Source: Anaerolineales bacterium UBA5797
GTDB lineage: Bacteria; Chloroflexota; Anaerolineae; Anaerolineales; Villigracilaceae
NCBI GenBank assembly: GCA_002418205.1
Contig: DIDP01000068.1
Coordinates: 1-18,558 of the forward strand
Direction: 5' to 3'
Length of the DNA: 18,558 bases
In this document: in pieces, positions 1 through 7,074 of the stretch
Position numbering within the stretch: the stretch's first letter is position 1
Layout of the letters: every line of letters starts with the position of its first letter
Translations under genes and position numbers: made by a program
The notes under the pieces: model-generated
Database searches by the model: none
What the model was told of the DNA's origin: nothing
The model's input: the letters and a program-made list of their open reading frames with translations, nothing else

Positions 1-1900
1 GATATTCGGGACCGTATCCTGCCTGCAAATTTTTCTGTCCCGCCTCCTCCCAAAGGCGGATCACTTCATCCCATTGTTTGAACTCGCGCGCGAGATCGGC
101 GCGTTGGAAATAATAGCACCAGTCATGAGGCGGTTCCGGTCCGAATACGTCCGTAGGCATGGGGCGTTCCCCGGTTGTTACCAATCCCGCATTGGTAACA
201 GGGAACAATAATCTCTCCTGTTCGTTCAAAAGCGGCTCACCCTCATAAATGGGATCCAGCACCTGCAGGCAGCCGCGCCCCTCCCTGTGGATGACGGGAA
301 GCGCATGGGTCATATCGGACTTGAATGTGAGAGAGCGGAAATTTACCCGGATGGGACGCTGGACATATTGTTTCAGTTTTTGGTCGATGATCCCGCTTGG
401 TCCATCGAACCACCAAACGGGAAGTTGCTCCCTGCCGTTGACCGGCGCATACATGATATTGATGGCATAGGCGATCTGGTAGGCTGAGTTTTTTTCGAAA
501 GGCGTATAGGGGGAAAGAATAAAGGCATTTTCCTTTAGGGATGGTACGCGCCACTTCAGTTGCCAGAAATAACTTCGCTCGAGATCCCAGGTCAGGGCAT
601 ATTTATTTGCCGTCCTCATTTGTAGTGAGATCGCGCCCGTCAGAAGGATGGCAAAAACCAGGTTTTGTACTTTTCTTCGATCCTGACCTGTGAGCCAGAT
701 GATTCCAAGGACGGTCAGGGGAACGGCTCCAAATATTTGACCGAATAGAAAGCGGTCTCCCCAAATTCCCTGGAGAGCCTGCCGGTCAATGATCCAGGCG
801 GGGAGGCCTCCCAATAAAAACGCAACGATCGCGAGCAGGACGACAACTCGGGTTTGAATAACATCCTGCCCTTCAGTCCTTGTCTTCTTCTGCCAACCCG
901 CGATGAACATCAAGCTAATGGCGGCGATGATGGCGCCGACGATCCAGGATGCGATGAACGATTTCGACTGGAGATTGATTTCCGGGAGAGCGATGGGAAG
1001 TGTCCACGCGTAAAAGGTGGCATGGAGCGCATCCTGTATGACGAGCTGAGCATATTGCAGGCTGGTCCCAACCGGGTTTTGCCTGAGCGCATCGAACAAT
1101 TCGATTTGATGCTTTGCTCCTTTTCTATCAAGTTGGATCATGGGAAGGAATTCGAGTTTGTAATAAAGGAATCCCCCGAAGACGACCGCGAAGGGAATAT
1201 ACATTAAGAGTGATGATTTCAAAGCCTGTGCGTTTGTTTTACCGGTCTTTTTATAGGCGAGGAAAATGATCAAAGGACGGATCAGTTCGAGACCTGTAAA
1301 GTATTCGATGAACAACATCTGAGCCGCGGCAAACAGGACCGATAAGATCAGCAGAATGTTCCGATGCCTGTGCCCATCGATCGCCCTCACCATGAGATAG
1401 ATCGAGAGCGCAAAAAGGAACATGCTGGTGTAATGAGGCGCGCTGGTGTGCACAACGAATTGTCTTTGCATTCCGGGATAGACGCCCAGCAGCAAACCGA
1501 TCCAACCCGCTTCCAGGGTCCGTGTGGGCAGAAAATGCAAAATGGTCTTGAGCAGGAAGATGATCGCCCCCCAATTCAAAAGTAGCGCAAGGACATGCCA
1601 GCCAATCGGAGCCGCGCCAAGGATGGGGTTTAGAAGTATGTGCAATCCGGATGAAAATGGCCGGTCGATCAAAAAATAATTCCAGATTTGAACCGGGGTG
1701 TATCCCAGTTTGTAAAGCAGGACCCCCTCCCAGTCGTCGTAATAGATCCCCAGCCGCCACACCTGATATTTGTATGCAATCGCCATGACCAACAATAGCA
1801 ATACCGCATACGTCTTAAAGCCCGCAAGTTCTTCGATCCATGGGTTCATGTTACGGAGCATCTTGTTCATGGCAGGGAAAACACTCTTTCTCCCGATCAT
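1..1900 (-). CDS. Multi-pass membrane protein, GT-C glycosyltransferase-like, C-terminus cut by window edge
   Basis: One continuous reading frame of 633 codons runs from ATG at 1900 off the window start with no stop. The start is chosen because AAAGGTGA lies just upstream; in-frame ATGs at 1870 and 1849 are alternatives. The protein has many hydrophobic segments (about residues 30-43, 100-118, 131-145, 157-170, then several up to about residue 420). The first exterior loop carries a YYDDWEG motif (Asp55-Asp56), the kind of acidic pair used by GT-C glycosyltransferases such as the PMT/ArnT families. The last visible stretch is soluble and ends in a TPR-like helix pair containing WDEVIRLWEEAG. 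I infer a lipid-linked-sugar glycosyltransferase or related surface-polymer enzyme, but no family is certain. It is divergent from the regulator gene at 2054. Confidence 0.7.
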   Translation of the reverse strand, partial: MIGRKSVFPAMNKMLRNMNPWIEELAGFKTYAVLLLLVMAIAYKYQVWRLGIYYDDWEGVLLYKLGYTPVQIWNYFLIDRPFSSGLHILLNPILGAAPIGWHVLALLLNWGAIIFLLKTILHFLPTRTLEAGWIGLLLGVYPGMQRQFVVHTSAPHYTSMFLFALSIYLMVRAIDGHRHRNILLILSVLFAAAQMLFIEYFTGLELIRPLIIFLAYKKTGKTNAQALKSSLLMYIPFAVVFGGFLYYKLEFLPMIQLDRKGAKHQIELFDALRQNPVGTSLQYAQLVIQDALHATFYAWTLPIALPEINLQSKSFIASWIVGAIIAAISLMFIAGWQKKTRTEGQDVIQTRVVVLLAIVAFLLGGLPAWIIDRQALQGIWGDRFLFGQIFGAVPLTVLGIIWLTGQDRRKVQNLVFAILLTGAISLQMRTANKYALTWDLERSYFWQLKWRVPSLKENAFILSPYTPFEKNSAYQIAYAINIMYAPVNGREQLPVWWFDGPSGIIDQKLKQYVQRPIRVNFRSLTFKSDMTHALPVIHREGRGCLQVLDPIYEGEPLLNEQERLLFPVTNAGLVTTGERPMPTDVFGPEPPHDWCYYFQRADLAREFKQWDEVIRLWEEAGQKNLQAGYGPEY

Positions 1901-1942
1901 TATCGCAATCACCTTTTGAAGATTTAGATCTCAAGCCTTAGC

Positions 1943-1948
1943 ATTATA
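1943..1948 (-). promoter_or_regulatory. Candidate -10 element for the membrane-protein gene
   Basis: Read on the minus strand this is a perfect TATAAT preceded directly by TG, about 43 nt upstream of the start codon at 1900. No good -35 is visible at 17-18 bp; that position falls inside the 1962-1974 palindrome. This suggests a promoter that depends on, or is controlled by, a protein bound there. Confidence 0.4.
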
Positions 1949-1961
1949 CAAAGAAATCGCA

Positions 1962-1974
1962 TCTCACTGTGAGA
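1962..1974. promoter_or_regulatory. Perfect 13-bp palindrome between divergent promoters
   Basis: TCTCAC-T-GTGAGA is a perfect inverted repeat in the divergent intergenic region. It overlaps the expected -35 position of the minus-strand gene and ends 24 bp before the -35 of the plus-strand regulator. It is a plausible operator for the neighbouring HTH-PBP regulator, but no binding evidence exists here. Confidence 0.35.
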
Positions 1975-1998
1975 GGCGGGGGCGCAAAACCATACCGC

Positions 1999-2027
1999 TT
2001 GACATCCGTCTGCTTTGCCTGTAGACT
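1999..2027 (+). promoter_or_regulatory. Sigma70-type promoter of the tungstate/molybdate locus
   Basis: Consensus -35 TTGACA (1999-2004), exactly 17 bp of spacer, then -10 TAGACT (2022-2027). Transcription would begin near 2034, right at the TAAGGA that serves as ribosome binding site for the ATG at 2054. This rules out the in-frame TTG at 2015, which lies inside the promoter. Confidence 0.75.
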
Positions 2028-2053
2028 CTCGGTTAAGGAAAAACTTAATCGTA

Positions 2054-3028
2054 ATGAGAAAAGTCACCTCCCTCAACTCGTTCGACAGGATCAAGCTGTT
2101 GGCGGATTCCCGCCGCATGGACATTCTGCGCCTCCTGATGGCTTCCCCCGCCACGCTCACGCATCTCGCGCGGACCCTGAAACGGTCTCCGGCATGGATT
2201 CGCCATCACATCCTCGCGCTTGAATCTGCAAACCTCGTTGAAGTGGGCGAAATCCGCAAGACGGGCAAAGTGACCGAAAAATATTATCGTGCCAGGGCGG
2301 ATGCGTTGTTGTTGCAGGAGATCATCCTTCCAAAAACAAAAAAGCCTGCCGTGATTTTTTCCGGGAGCCACGATATCGCGCTCGAAGGGATTGCAGAACA
2401 TCTTGAGAAGCACGTCACACTCCTGAGCCTGCCTGTTGGCTCGCTGGATGGATTGGTGAACCTCCGTCAGGGGTTGTGTCAAATTTCGGGCTCGCATCTG
2501 CTGGATGTGACAGGGGAGTACAACACACCTTTCGTCCGCCACCTTTTCCCCGATCGCGACGTGGAAATTGTCACGCTTGCCTATCGTACCCAGGGCTTGA
2601 TGCTGGCAACCGGAAACCCAGGAGGCGTGAAAAGGATCGGAGATGTCGCCAGGTCCGGCGTCCGTTTCGTGAACCGTAACCCGGGTTCCGGAACTCGTCT
2701 GTGGTTCGATACCGAATTGAAGAGACTCAAAATCCCAGCCGCAAAGATCAATGGTTACAACAGGGAAGTAAAAACGCATACCGAGGCTGCGGCGTTGATT
2801 GCCGCGCACAAAGCGGACGCATCTCTCGGTCTGCAGGCTGCGGCCCACCAATACGGGCTGGATTTCATCCCTTTGTTCGAAGAACGCTACGACCTGATCC
2901 TGCCGCGGGAGAATGAAAAGATCCTTATGCCTTTGCTCGATTATTTACAGACCGCGGCTTTCCGTAACGAACTCAACACGCTGACGGGATACAACACCTC
3001 CCACAGCGGTGAGCAAATACCATTGTAG
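2054..3028 (+). CDS. One-component regulator: N-terminal ArsR-like HTH fused to PBP-like ligand domain
   Basis: The 324-residue product starts with a winged-helix domain (about residues 10-80; LLADSRRMDILRLLM, then LTHLARTLKRSPAWIRHHI as recognition region). This is followed by a periplasmic-binding-protein-like domain without a signal peptide (about 95-310), with the motif RFVNRNPGSGTR typical of the PBP-like domain found in ModE-type and molybdopterin-related regulators. It therefore probably senses an oxyanion or a Mo/W metabolite in the cytoplasm and controls the transporter genes that start 9 nt after its stop. ATG 2054 is chosen because a TTG at 2015 lies inside the promoter. The family assignment is strong, the ligand is inferred from context, and whether it represses or activates is unknown. 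Confidence 0.85.
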   Translation: MRKVTSLNSFDRIKLLADSRRMDILRLLMASPATLTHLARTLKRSPAWIRHHILALESANLVEVGEIRKTGKVTEKYYRARADALLLQEIILPKTKKPAVIFSGSHDIALEGIAEHLEKHVTLLSLPVGSLDGLVNLRQGLCQISGSHLLDVTGEYNTPFVRHLFPDRDVEIVTLAYRTQGLMLATGNPGGVKRIGDVARSGVRFVNRNPGSGTRLWFDTELKRLKIPAAKINGYNREVKTHTEAAALIAAHKADASLGLQAAAHQYGLDFIPLFEERYDLILPRENEKILMPLLDYLQTAAFRNELNTLTGYNTSHSGEQIPL

Positions 3029-3037
3029 GAGTAGAGA

Positions 3038-3922
3038 ATGAAATCTCGTTTTTCGCTTTTGTTCAGTTTGCTGATCGCTTTTACGCTTGTTCTAGAGGCA
3101 TGCGCACCTACCGCAACGCCCGTGCCTGAAGAACCCGCTGCGCCACCAGCCAATCCGAATATCATCCTTGCCACGACCACTTCAACACAGGACTCGGGTT
3201 TGCTCGATGTGTTGGTCCCAATGTTCGAGGCAGAATCAGGCTACACGGTCCAGACGGTTGCGGTGGGGACGGGCGCGGCGCTCAAGATGGCGGAGGAAGG
3301 CAACGCCGATGTCCTGCTCGTCCACGCGCCATCCTCCGAGGTCGCATTGATGGAAGCCGGTTGGGGCAAGGACCGCTTCCTGGTCATGCACAATGACTTC
3401 GTGATCGTAGGTCCTGCAAATGACCCGGCGGGGATCAGGGGCACTGCCACGGCTGTCGAAGCTTTCCAGAAGATCTTTGCCGCAGGCGGGACGTTCATCT
3501 CGCGCGGCGATGACTCCGGCACGCACAAGATGGAACTGAGCTTGTGGACCAAAGCCGCGAACGATCCGAAGGGCGCGGCGTGGTATGTTGAATCGGGGCA
3601 GGGGATGGGCGCCACACTGACGATCGCTTCTGAAAAGACCGCCTACACTCTTACCGACCGCGCCACCTATCTTGCGAACAAGGAAAATCTAAGTTTGGAG
3701 ATCCTCGTGGATGGCGATGCTGCGTTGTTGAACGTGTATCACGTCATCACGGTCAATCCCGATAAATGGCCAAAGGTGAATTACGATGGCGCGTTATCGT
3801 TCGCCAATTTCATGACGGCCAAAGGAACACAGGATGTGATCGGGCAGTTCGGTGTGAACAAATTCGGTCAACCGTTGTTTTTCCCCGATGCCGATAAGAC
3901 CGATGCCGACCTCGGTTTATAA
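3038..3922 (+). CDS. tupA: Tungstate-type ABC transporter substrate-binding lipoprotein
   Basis: A 294-residue extracytoplasmic binding protein with a lipoprotein signal (hydrophobic residues 5-19, Cys22 as likely lipidated residue, then a Pro/Ala-rich linker). TupA signatures are clear: ATTTSTQDSGLL near residues 45-56, GTGAALKMAEEGNADVLLVHAP, MHNDFVIVGP and RGDDSGTHKMELSLW. TupA proteins bind tungstate with very high selectivity over molybdate; that selectivity is family knowledge and not proven for this protein. AGGAG just before the ATG overlaps the stop of the regulator gene, so the two are co-transcribed. It is followed by a terminator-like hairpin. Confidence 0.9.
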   Translation: MKSRFSLLFSLLIAFTLVLEACAPTATPVPEEPAAPPANPNIILATTTSTQDSGLLDVLVPMFEAESGYTVQTVAVGTGAALKMAEEGNADVLLVHAPSSEVALMEAGWGKDRFLVMHNDFVIVGPANDPAGIRGTATAVEAFQKIFAAGGTFISRGDDSGTHKMELSLWTKAANDPKGAAWYVESGQGMGATLTIASEKTAYTLTDRATYLANKENLSLEILVDGDAALLNVYHVITVNPDKWPKVNYDGALSFANFMTAKGTQDVIGQFGVNKFGQPLFFPDADKTDADLGL

Positions 3923-3938
3923 TTATCCCGAAATCATT

Positions 3939-3970
3939 GGGGCGGCGATGAGTCGCCCCTCTTCTTTTTT
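3939..3970 (+). terminator. Intra-operon Rho-independent terminator-like hairpin between tupA and modA
   Basis: An 8-bp stem, GGGGCGGC (3939-3946) with GTCGCCCC (3952-3959, one G·U), has a 5-nt loop and is followed directly by TCTTCTTTTTT. It lies 16 nt after the tupA stop and 13 nt before the preferred modA start. Partial termination here would give more TupA than downstream components, a common arrangement for binding proteins. Confidence 0.75.
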
Positions 3971-3983
3971 CGGGAGATTTATC

Positions 3984-4772
3984 TTGAAGCGGACCCTGAC
4001 ACTCGCCTCCCTACTCTTTTTTCTTTCATTGTTCCTCGGCGCTTGTGGGGCCTCGGGCACGCCCCACACTCTTACGGTGTATGCCGCCGCATCGTTGACG
4101 GATGCCTTCACGGAAATTGGCGGGGCGTTCGAGGCTGAACATCCCGCCGTGACGGTGGTATTTAACTTCGGTGGTTCGCAAAATTTGCGGACGCAGATCG
4201 AACAGGGCGCGCCTGCCGACGTCTTCGCGTCGGCGAACGTCAAAGAGATGGATGCGCTTGTAGCCCAGAACCATGTGGCACCCGATGCGCCCCGGGTCTT
4301 TCTCACGAACCAGTTGGTCGTCATTCTGCCGGAAGATAACCCCGCTGACATCACCTCGCTGGAGGATTTGCGGAAGCCGGATTTGAAACTTGTGCTTGCC
4401 GCGGAGGAGGTTCCTGCCGGGAGGTACGCCCGCCTGGTATTGGATAACCTTAACTCGATGTTTGGCGCGGATTACAAGGACAGCGTATTGGCGAACGTCG
4501 TTTCCAACGAAGATAATATTCGTCAGGCGGTGACAAAAGTCCAGTTGGGTGAGGCGGATGCGAGCATCGTGTATGTCTCGGATGCGGTCGCCGCGCCGGA
4601 ACTGCAACGCATCGAAATTCCTTCAGAAGTCAACGTGATCGCGGAATATCCCATTGCACCGCTTTCCAACTCTTCCAATTCTGAATTGGCAGACCAGTTC
4701 ATTGCATATATCCTATCGCCCGCCGGGCAAGCCACACTTGCAAAGTGGGGCTTTACACCTGTCGACCCGTGA
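3984..4772 (+). CDS. modA: Molybdate-type ABC transporter substrate-binding lipoprotein
   Basis: A ModA-family extracytoplasmic molybdate-binding protein. From TTG 3984 the product has 262 residues, with a compact lipoprotein signal (Lys-Arg, hydrophobic stretch, LGAC, Cys21). ModA motifs follow: LTVYAAASLTDAF near residue 30, FNFGGSQNLRTQIEQGAPADVFASAN, and DASIVYVSDAV near the end. GGGAG lies 8 nt before the TTG. An in-frame ATG at 3948 is less likely because it sits inside the terminator-like hairpin and would add a tail before the signal peptide; an even earlier in-frame codon at 3888 overlaps tupA. Together with tupA it gives this locus two different binding proteins. Confidence 0.87.
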   Translation: MKRTLTLASLLFFLSLFLGACGASGTPHTLTVYAAASLTDAFTEIGGAFEAEHPAVTVVFNFGGSQNLRTQIEQGAPADVFASANVKEMDALVAQNHVAPDAPRVFLTNQLVVILPEDNPADITSLEDLRKPDLKLVLAAEEVPAGRYARLVLDNLNSMFGADYKDSVLANVVSNEDNIRQAVTKVQLGEADASIVYVSDAVAAPELQRIEIPSEVNVIAEYPIAPLSNSSNSELADQFIAYILSPAGQATLAKWGFTPVDP

Positions 4773-4776
4773 TATA

Positions 4777-4813
4777 AAACCAAACGTCCTGTACAATAGA
4801 AGGCGTTTGGTTT
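4777..4813 (+). promoter_or_regulatory. Hairpin covering the modB ribosome binding site
   Basis: AAACCAAACG (4777-4786) and CGTTTGGTTT (4804-4813) form a perfect 10-bp inverted repeat, separated by 17 nt. The helix can extend by a G·U and a C-G pair into the AGAAGG that is the only Shine-Dalgarno-like sequence for the ATG at 4816. No T-run follows, so it does not look like a terminator. It could be a translational switch for modB or, as DNA, an operator. Confidence 0.6.
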
Positions 4814-4815
4814 CC

Positions 4816-5646
4816 ATGTCACAACAAAACAAACCGTTCTTTCACAGAAGACTTGCACCGCTGACCGAGTGGCTGTTCGTCTTGCCGAGCCTCCTGTTGC
4901 TCGCGTTACTGGCGCTGCCCGTGCTGGCGCTTCTGTGGCGCGCCGGCTCAGAGGGCATGCTGTCGCTGATCGCACAGCCCAGCGCCCTCTCCGCCCTCAG
5001 ATTGAGTCTGTTGACCAGCACGGTGAGCATGTTGATCACCATCGTCACCGGTACACCGCTGGCATTTGTGCTTGCCCGCAGAAAGTTCACCGGCAAGGCT
5101 TTTCTTGAACTTGTGATCGATCTGCCCATTGTCCTGCCGCCGTCGGTTGCCGGGATCGCGCTGTTGATTGCGTTCGGGAGGCAGGGAGTCTTCGGCTCAT
5201 GGCTCAGTTCGATCGGACTTACGCTTCCTTTCACGACGACGGCTGTTGTGCTCGCCCAGACCTTTGTCTCAGCCCCGTTGTTTGTCCGTGCGGCGCGCAT
5301 TGGCTTTGCCCAGATCGAACATCAGATCGTCGAAGCCGCGTACGTGGAGGGCAGTAATGAGTGGCAATTGTTCCGTTATCTGATGTTCCCACTGGCGGGG
5401 CGTGCGGTGCTTAGCGGCGCCATCCTGGCATGGACGCGCGCCATTGGAGAATTTGGCGCGACCATTTTATTCGCCGGTAATCTCGAAGGTGTCACACAGA
5501 CCATGCCATTGGCGATCTATCTCGGTCTTGAAAGGAGCCTTGGCATCGCCCTGGCGCTTTCGACAGTGCTTGTGTTCGTTTCATTCCTGCTGCTGCTGGT
5601 CACGCGGCGATTGGAAAACCATAAGGATGACTCGCCAAATTTTTAA
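4816..5646 (+). CDS. modB: Molybdate-type ABC transporter permease
   Basis: A 276-residue inner-membrane permease with about six hydrophobic segments, matching the ModB/NifC-like family in length and motifs: DLPIVLPPSVAGIALL, the cytoplasmic EAA loop (EAAYVEGSNEWQLFRYLMFP) that contacts the ATPase, and RAIGEFGATILFAGN near the C-terminal third. The start at 4816 is preceded by AGAAGG about 11 nt upstream, inside the hairpin at 4777-4813; extending the frame upstream would run into modA. It ends two bases before the next permease gene, so translation is probably coupled. It should pair with ModA and with the shared ATPase encoded at 6328. Confidence 0.88.
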   Translation: MSQQNKPFFHRRLAPLTEWLFVLPSLLLLALLALPVLALLWRAGSEGMLSLIAQPSALSALRLSLLTSTVSMLITIVTGTPLAFVLARRKFTGKAFLELVIDLPIVLPPSVAGIALLIAFGRQGVFGSWLSSIGLTLPFTTTAVVLAQTFVSAPLFVRAARIGFAQIEHQIVEAAYVEGSNEWQLFRYLMFPLAGRAVLSGAILAWTRAIGEFGATILFAGNLEGVTQTMPLAIYLGLERSLGIALALSTVLVFVSFLLLLVTRRLENHKDDSPNF

Positions 5647-5648
5647 CC

Positions 5649-6326
5649 ATGCTATTCGATCCTGAAGTCTGGCAAATTACCTCCCTCTCATTGCAGGTTT
5701 CAGCCATCGCAACTGGCATCAGCCTGCTCATCGGCTTGCCGTTTGGAACATGGCTCGCGCTCGGCGATTTCCGCGGGCGGTCGGTCATTTTGAGCATCAT
5801 CAACACCGGTATGGCGCTGCCGCCTGTGGTGGTTGGTCTCGTCGTGGCGATGACATTGTGGCGCAGTGGTCCGCTTGGGGATTTCCGGCTCATTTACACG
5901 CCGGTCGCCATCATCATCGCTCAGACGGTCATCTCCGCGCCTGTTGTCACCGGATTGACAGCCGCCGCGCTCGAAGCCTTGGATCCGCGTCTTCAACAGC
6001 AACTCCTGGGCTTGGGCGCCTCACGCGGACAAATGGTCTGGTACCTTTGGCGGGAAGCCCGACTGCCGCTTTTGGCCGCGTTGATGGCGGGATTCGGTTC
6101 GGTGATCTCGGAGGTCGGCGCGTCCATGATGGTGGGAGGCAATATCCGCGGGCAGACGCGTGTGTTGACAACGGCGATCGTCCTGGAGACGAGCAAGGGA
6201 CAGTTCGATACGGCGCTGGCATTGAGCGCATTGTTGCTTGTCATCACCTATCTGATCAATCTTGCGTTGACCTGGATCCAGCAAAGGGCGCGCAAAGGGG
6301 AACATCAGTCTGCTTCACGGAATTGA
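5649..6326 (+). CDS. tupB: Tungstate-type ABC transporter permease
   Basis: A 225-residue membrane permease with TupB-family features: an N-terminal SLSLQVSAIATGISLLIGLPFG segment start, MALPPVVVGLVVAMTLWRSGPLG, IIIAQTVISAPVV, an ATPase-contacting loop around LGASRGQMVWYLWREARLP, and the hallmark EVGASMMVGGNIRGQTRVL. It is shorter than and clearly different from the ModB permease just upstream, so the locus has two unlike permeases rather than a recent duplication. It starts 2 nt after modB and stops 1 nt before the ATPase gene (TGA-C-ATG). The natural partner by family is TupA. Confidence 0.87.
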   Translation: MLFDPEVWQITSLSLQVSAIATGISLLIGLPFGTWLALGDFRGRSVILSIINTGMALPPVVVGLVVAMTLWRSGPLGDFRLIYTPVAIIIAQTVISAPVVTGLTAAALEALDPRLQQQLLGLGASRGQMVWYLWREARLPLLAALMAGFGSVISEVGASMMVGGNIRGQTRVLTTAIVLETSKGQFDTALALSALLLVITYLINLALTWIQQRARKGEHQSASRN

Positions 6327-6327
6327 C

Positions 6328-7044
6328 ATGATCGAAATTCGAGACCTCCTCATCAAACGCGGCGGACGCAACACATTGGAGATCGACTCGCTCGATATTC
6401 CGCGCGGCGAGACATTGACCGTGGTCGGTCCCAACGGCGCGGGGAAGAGCACCCTTTTGCTGGCGTTGGCGCACCTGCTCAAGCCGGCACGCGGAGATAT
6501 TCGGTTCGATGGCAAATCTGTAAAGCAATGGAGCGATCTTGAATATCGCCGGAAAATATCGTTTGTGTTTCAGGCTCCGTTGTTGATGGATATGACTGTC
6601 GAGCAGAATGTCGCGTTGGGGTTGAAGTTTCGCGGGGTCTCGAAGGAGGAGATTCAGGAGCGCGTGGGTAGGTGGATCAATGTATTGGGGATAGAGTCGC
6701 TCTCGAAACGCAGAGCCAGCCAATTGTCGGGAGGCGAAGCGCAGAGGGTCAGTCTGGCGAGGGCGTTTGTGTTGGAACCGGAGCTCCTGTTGCTCGATGA
6801 ACCGTTCGTCGCGCTCGATCCGCCCACACATGTTAAGTTGCTGGATGACCTGTCCAATATTTTGAGACAGGATCATCGGACGGCGGTTTTCGTCACACAT
6901 AATTTGAGCGAAGCCGCAAGGGTTGGTCATCGCATTGCAGTGGTGGCCGGTGGAGTACTGCGGCAGGTGGGGACGGCGAGGCAGATCAAGGCGCATCCGG
7001 CGGATGAAATTGTGCAGGTGTTTTTGCGCGAGTTGCCTCAATGA
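6328..7044 (+). CDS. tupC: ABC transporter ATPase, tungstate type, apparently shared by both permeases
   Basis: A 238-residue cytoplasmic ATPase with Walker A GPNGAGKST (about residues 34-42), Q-loop VFQAPLL, signature LSGGEAQR, Walker B LLLLDEPF and H-loop VTHN. It powers import of the oxyanion. Classical ModC proteins are about 350 residues and carry a C-terminal TOBE domain; this one stops after the nucleotide-binding domain and so resembles TupC. It is the only ATPase in the locus, which holds two permeases and two binding proteins. Its start is 1 nt after the tupB stop, and 30 nt separate its stop from the selenoprotein gene. Confidence 0.9.
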   Translation: MIEIRDLLIKRGGRNTLEIDSLDIPRGETLTVVGPNGAGKSTLLLALAHLLKPARGDIRFDGKSVKQWSDLEYRRKISFVFQAPLLMDMTVEQNVALGLKFRGVSKEEIQERVGRWINVLGIESLSKRRASQLSGGEAQRVSLARAFVLEPELLLLDEPFVALDPPTHVKLLDDLSNILRQDHRTAVFVTHNLSEAARVGHRIAVVAGGVLRQVGTARQIKAHPADEIVQVFLRELPQ

Positions 7045-7074
7045 TATAATCCCCCTCAAAATTTCGGAGGGATC

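Noticed and set aside
1..1900. Broken or frameshifted gene at the left edge
   Set aside because: Several short frames on both strands suggest this at first, but the minus strand translates without any stop from 1900 to the window edge.
2015..2053. TTG at 2015 as start of the HTH-PBP regulator
   Set aside because: It lies within the spacer of the TTGACA-17-TAGACT promoter, upstream of the predicted transcription start.
2045..2851. A 268-residue minus-strand frame opposite the regulator gene
   Set aside because: Antisense shadow; the plus-strand frame has clear HTH and PBP motifs plus a promoter.
3888..3950. Starts at 3888 or ATG 3948 for modA
   Set aside because: The first overlaps tupA and the second is inside a terminator-like hairpin. 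Both put extra residues before a complete lipoprotein signal that begins at TTG 3984.
7045..7050. TATAAT as an independent promoter for the selenoprotein gene
   Set aside because: No -35 at an acceptable distance (TTGCCT is far too close), so it is probably chance; it would need start mapping.
6256..7059. A 267-residue minus-strand frame opposite the ABC ATPase
   Set aside because: Antisense shadow of a gene with all ATPase motifs intact.
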